Source: Heliocidaris tuberculata (Eukaryota > Echinodermata > Echinoidea > Camarodonta > Echinometridae). Taken from it: a stretch of 64,000 nt of DNA. The stretch spans positions 19,502,324 to 19,566,323 of the forward strand of contig CM046844.1 of the NCBI GenBank assembly GCA_025618425.1. The letters run 5' to 3'. Shown in pieces: positions 60,016 through 64,000 of the stretch. A program made the position numbers and the translations under genes. The first letter of the stretch is position 1. Each line of letters opens with the position of its first letter. The notes below the pieces were generated by a model. It had not been told where the DNA came from, did no database searches, and saw nothing but the letters and a program-made list of their open reading frames with translations.

Positions 60016-63000
60016 TGGATTTATATAGCGCCTTTTCCAAAGGATACAAGGCGCTAATAATAATAATAATAATAATATACAAGATTTATAAGGCGCCAAA
60101 TCCACTTGATGATCAAGTGCTCAAGGCGCAACTTGTGCAAAAGATGACAATAAACAAAAGTGCAATCAATTATGTATATATAAAAGTGAACATGAATGTG
60201 CATTAAAGTAGACCTTCAAAACAAACATTGATTCATGTTTGTTATGCAAGTATGGATGCTTGTTTACATTTCCCTTTGGACTTTGATACAAAGGGGAGAA
60301 ATGCTCTCAAAATTAAGAATACATTAAGTTTGGTTTTTTCCATTCTCTCATACCTTTGAAAATAAACTTTTCATGACTGGAGCAAATATTTACCACAACT
60401 TACTCAGCAGATTTTCTAAAACATACTTATATGATAATGACTTAATGGAGGGACTTTGGCTCAATATGTACATGCATTTAGTAGCATTCTGCCTATCTGG
60501 GACCTCACAGGTGTACATTTCAAACATAGACCCCATCGTTACACAACAATATCTCGGCTGCACAATGTATGGCCTATGCTTCAGATGTCAAAATAAACAA
60601 ATCACATGTACAAACAGGTGAACAACCTAAAACTTAATATCCTTGAAGAGGCATACACAAAGATGTTTTTATAGCATGGAGTAATACTTATTACAGGGCC
60701 CGCCTTATAAAGAATGGCGATTGATTTGAATCAATCGCAAGTCTTCCAATCAATCGCAAATTTCCAATCTCCAATCTCTTAAGTACAGAGTTGCGATTGA
60801 TAGCAATTGCAAATTATTTGCAATCAATCACAACTCTCTGTAAGTCAAGGCCCTGGTCTTACCTGTTTGGGATACGTTCTTGTTAAGTTCTTCAATCGAC
60901 GCTTCCAATCTCTCTATCCTCTCTCGTTCTTCTTTTCTACTTTTAAGCCACGGTGCTACAAATTTCTGCAGAAAGGAAAACAGTATAGAACAAGCATAAA
61001 CTTCATCAGCTTATAAACTTACTCTGCTCTTCTATATCATTTAGTTTTAATCTCCCATGTATCCTGTCAACAAGACTGATTTTTGGAAAGTGTCAGAAGA
61101 CAACAAACGAAAGAGTGTAAATGGATAATGTTCCGTTTCTATAATATGCAAATGAAATTCTTATCAACTCCCCTTCACAATGTACGTGAGAAGTTTGAAT
61201 TCAGCTATTTATTTTGAGGGGGTTTTATATGTACATCAAACAGTAGCGCAACACTCCCCCCCCCCCCCCCCCCCCACTGAATGAGGCAGTTGATTCACAG
61301 GTGACACAACATTTGCTCCTGCGACATTTGCTCCGCCGTCCATATCTCTTAAGGTCGAAGGTTAAGGTCTAAGTCATGATTTGGTTTTTTTTGTTAAGGA
61401 CAATGTGAAGATTAGGATAAGGGTTAGGGTTAGGGTTAAGGTTAGGGTTAGGTTTAGGATTAACATGGCAAAGTAAGGCCAGAGCAATTGTCACAGGAGC
61501 AAATGTCATGGAACCCCCATAGCAAACATAGCACAACAAACATAAATAGGAAACATAAACACTCGTACCATGATTAACTTGTAGACACCGTATGACACTC
61601 CACTGATGATGACAGCGACGGCAGCATAGTCCCTCCATGTGATCACTTTTGAAGGAGGGGGAGGCTGCATGTAAGGTACTGCAATATGAAAAGAAAAAAA
61701 CTTCTATGTATAGACTGTGACAAACATGGAATTGAAAGCCTACCGCACATTATACGATCGGTCTGCGATCCGATTTCGGAAGGAAATGTAATAGCATTTG
61801 ATATAAACATTCAAACACATAAAATACTTTTGATTGAGGTTCTGAATAATCATATCGATATCAAAATTAAAAATACAGCCTATTGCGAGCTTTCTAGTCG
61901 GAAGAAAGGCCAAATCAGCTCCAAGTCGTAGTGACATCAGAGCTGTCATACAATTGTCTACGATTTGAAACTGATTTGGCCCTTATTCCGGGTATAAGGC
62001 GGGCAGTACACCCAAATCATATGTTCAGTATTCAAATTATTGTTCAGAACCTGAATCAGGTAGATTTTATTCGTTAAAATGCCCATATTTACTGCTATTG
62101 CGATTCATTTCCAAAATCGGATCGCAGTCAATCCTACAGTGTGCGGTGGGCTTTACAATCACATCCAATATCTAAAATCTGCCAGCTGCATGTGCTTGTA
62201 CTTTCAAACAAACTACTTTTGTTGTTATCTTGGATAAAGTTAGGTGACTTGTTCACTTGAGTTAGAAATAAAAATATCATAATGCTCACCCATCTGCTGC
62301 TGAGGTACAGCACCAGGATGTGTTGCCATGGGAACCTGGCCTTGCGGAGGATTAGCTGCAGGAGTTTGATTGGCAGGGGGTGCAATGTCTTGCCTCGTTC
62401 CTGATCTATCAATAGCCAATTCAATCTCTGCATCTGTCACACCTACAATTATAAGCATCCGAACAGAAAATATTGTGTACAAATGTAGAAAACTGAGAAA
62501 GAAAGAAACAAATTAAGCCTTTACAATAGCATAATATGATACGCTCACAACTATACAAGTTTACTCAAAAATACTGCACATTAAGTGAAATGTTTCCACT
62601 TTCTCAAAGGTACTACATAATTTCCGGAAATACATTTTGAAAATTAGTCAAAAAAGCTTTGGAAGCAAGATTATATGGATGGTGACATCCTCATAGAATA
62701 TCTTTGGAATTACCTGTCTGATATGAGTTATTTGTAACACAGTATGAGTAGAATTCTTATCATTTTTACAGAAAATGAACATTACACTTTTGTTTCCTAA
62801 ATAATCATATTTCTTCAGAAAAATCTCAGCTTGACATTTTTTCTGACTCTACATAAAACATTAAAATACAAATCAATGACATTTATGACCATGTCAAAAT
62901 GTTAATTAGCACCTTTTAAAATTGTCAATTCACTATCAGGTGGGTTTCTTTTTAAAATTAATTAAATAACCTAACACCCTGACAGACTGAATGCACTGCG

Positions 63001-63373
63001 TTGTTTAGTGATAGATTTTCAAAAAGTGCAAAATATGGCTGCATGAGCCCTTCTTCAATTGCTTCAAGAACAGGTAGCTATACTTCAAATATCAGGGGAG
63101 CGTTTCATCAAGCGTTTTGTCAGTGATTTTTTACCGACAACTGTTATAAGCTACTGAAATCCTTCCATCTGATTGGCTGAGAGCAAATTTGTCAGTAAAA
63201 ATCACTGACAAAATGCTTGATGAAACGCTCCCCTGGTTATCATGTTAACCTGCACACTCTGATCACAAATTCACAAGTGTAAGCTCACCCTTTTTCCGAA
63301 GGAAAGCCTTTTTCTGAACCATTGGACTATTCCTGACCTGTGGGTTGAGCAAGAACTTCACAGCTGTCTCAAT
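57117..63373 (-). CDS. PEX14: PEX14 peroxisomal import docking protein (N-terminus off window)
   Basis: Peroxisomal membrane protein that docks the cargo receptor PEX5. Coding exons in gene order: 63,289-63,373; 62,290-62,442; 61,569-61,678; 60,863-60,965; 58,766-58,946; 57,117-57,459, all in phase (324 aa). The first encodes ETAVKFLLNPQVRNSPMVQK, helix 1 of the PEX5/PEX19-binding domain, then FLRKKG-VTDAEIELAIDRSG; next a proline/glutamine-rich linker, then a hydrophobic segment (DYAAVAVIISGVSYGVYKL), then KFVAPWL and a coiled coil (about 34 residues on plus EKSVSAIQSLLEKQEQQL), then SEIMSLKGLLLSRHQFPSTP, and a proline/serine/glutamate-rich tail. Human PEX14 is 377 aa, so roughly 20 or more N-terminal residues lie beyond 64,000; no exon for them is visible in 63,374-64,000. 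Confidence 0.94.
57612..57794. mobile_element. pogo-like MITE in PEX14 last intron
   Basis: CAGTGGAAACTCGTTATAA at the left, complementary to TTATAGTGATTTTCCACTG at the right, flanked by TA on both sides. Related to 23,648-23,823. Confidence 0.75.
58190..58265 (+). repeat. Degenerate TTAGGG-type array
   Basis: About 70 bp of hexamer-like units (GGGTTAGGGTCAGGATTAGG and similar), in PEX14's last intron. Likely part of the telomere-like interspersed repeat. Confidence 0.7.
59376..59954. mobile_element. TTAA-type palindromic MITE, family B, copy 3
   Basis: 579 bp, flanked by TTAA (59,372-59,375 and 59,955-59,958). Ends AGGAAACCAAAACCCAAGGA and the complement. The interior shares CCTCAAATTGGCAAAATTGC and TTTTCCCCATTATCTCTC blocks with 14,628-15,203. 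Confidence 0.85.
59975..60130. repeat. (AAT)n tracts with TTTATATAGCGC repeat ends
   Basis: Two (AAT)n runs (59,978-60,014; 60,056-60,077) surround GGATTTATATAGCGCCTT and AAGGCGCTAATAA, the fragmentary end of a common invertebrate interspersed repeat (possibly SINE). Confidence 0.6.
60695..60855. mobile_element. Palindromic MITE (GGGCC class) next to a PEX14 splice donor
   Basis: Arms CAGGGCC(C)GCCTTATAAAGA and the complement (TTGACTTACAGAGAG side) ending GGCCCTG, with repeated GATTGA(T/A) and TCAATCGC blocks. Its right end is within 10 bp of the exon at 60,863. Related to 18,822-18,967. Confidence 0.75.
61300..61515 (+). repeat. Telomere-like interspersed repeat, uninterrupted copy
   Basis: Contains a TTAGGG-type array at 61,415-61,462, and GAGCAAATGTC/GACATTTGCTCC motifs at both ends that form short inverted repeats. 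Reverse complement of the interrupted copy at 7300-8010. In PEX14's intron between 60,965 and 61,569. Confidence 0.75.
63095..63234. mobile_element. Palindromic MITE (related to GTTTCATAAAAC family)
   Basis: Arms GGGGAGCGTTTCATCAAGCG and the complement, then TTTTGTCAGTGATTTTT. The centre CTGATTGGCTGAGAGCAAAT is the same as in 35,331-35,463 and 47,355-47,506. About 55 bp downstream of a PEX14 exon donor in the intron. Confidence 0.85.
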
Positions 63374-64000
63374 CTGTAAGAAGAGCATTTTGTTGTTAAT
63401 TGTTTATAGAGTTATTCCTAAAGAAATAACAAATAATAACAATAATGTCTTATTTACCCAGCGTTGCCTTATGTATAAATACATATTACTGCTCCCTGCA
63501 TTTATTATTACTCCAGCATTGCCAGATACTACCCATTCAATACACCATTTTGTAAAATATTAGTAAAAAAATAATAAAATGCAAGTATATTAATTTTTAA
63601 TAAACTATTTGAAAATAAGTGAGGGAAAGTGTATTAAAAGACAGATTAATACCTTTTTTGTATCTTATTTGTTTTCTGAATGTATTACATAAACATGCTT
63701 GGGGTAAAAGCTGGTTTATAGAAATATTTTTCTTGATTTCCTAAATATTTAGGATGGATAATTTGTCCCCAAAAAAAATAGTAACACAGAACATACCTTA
63801 GCAAAGTAAAACACAGCAATATGACCAAAGACTAAAACTACAAAAAAAAAAAAATTATTATTGTTATGATTTTATCTTCAACACTGACTACAAACAAGTG
63901 TGTGCATGCAGTAAAATAGAGTACCCAGCACCACAAGCACCTAGCAAATCCAAAATATTGAGCCACACAGTATACCAGTTTCACAATGAGTTTAATGACA
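63374..64000. other. PEX14 upstream intron, nothing else seen
   Basis: AT-rich intron sequence. No acceptable N-terminal PEX14 exon was found. Confidence 0.45.

Noticed and set aside
63790..63830. N-terminal PEX14 exon with a GTATGT donor on the minus strand
   Set aside because: The translation before this donor does not resemble PEX14 and has no good acceptor.

Overview
This is animal nuclear DNA: AT-rich, with long introns, canonical GT-AG splice sites and dense palindromic repeats. It most likely comes from an invertebrate deuterostome, probably an echinoderm such as a sea urchin. Three things suggest this. All four genes are animal orthologues. The DDI protein keeps a C-terminal UBA domain, as I recall it for invertebrates and yeast but not mammals. 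The many short palindromes ending in GGGCC, and the TTTATATAGCGC-type repeats, are of a kind common in sea urchin genomes. I infer the species group and have not tested it.

Layout. 1-12,000 is gene-poor and repeat-rich: a 555-bp sequence with an inverted copy 40 kb away, a 928-bp tandem duplication ending in a foldback, a telomere-like repeat interrupted by a TTAA-flanked insertion, and a 600-bp element encoding a SAP-domain protein. 12,110-20,880 (+) is a complete DDI1/DDI2-type ubiquitin shuttle protease (8 coding exons, 462 aa). 20,881-26,039 is intergenic with hairpins and MITEs. 26,040-41,220 (-) is a complete UTP3/SAS10 gene (14 coding exons, 515 aa); its introns hold a decayed hAT-like transposon, SINE-like sequences and many MITEs. 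42,960-52,558 (+) is LRRC34 (8 coding exons, 406 aa), head to head with UTP3. 57,117-63,373 (-) is the C-terminal six coding exons of PEX14 (324 aa); its N-terminus lies beyond the right edge. DDI/UTP3 and LRRC34/PEX14 are convergent pairs, while UTP3/LRRC34 is divergent and may share a promoter.

Function. The genes do not form one pathway. DDI acts in ubiquitin-proteasome quality control, UTP3 in 18S rRNA maturation in the nucleolus, PEX14 in peroxisomal import docking. LRRC34 is reported as a nucleolar protein in vertebrates, which makes the UTP3/LRRC34 head-to-head pair notable. I built the gene models by joining exons so that splice sites, reading phase and remembered human orthologues all agree; no alignment program was run.

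The least explained items are: (a) the 600-bp SAP-ORF element with 35-bp inverted ends and an AATT target duplication, for which an empty site exists in the window; (b) two inverted copies of an element carrying four evenly spaced palindromes of the type GGTCACACACGTGACC; (c) several unrelated MITE families all flanked by TTAA; (d) UTP3 exon edges duplicated into adjacent noncoding sequence, three copies of the terminal coding segment with its stop and three copies of one 5' splice site; (e) the near-identical inverted repeat at 1-555 and 40,096-40,651, which carries a splice-donor-like end.
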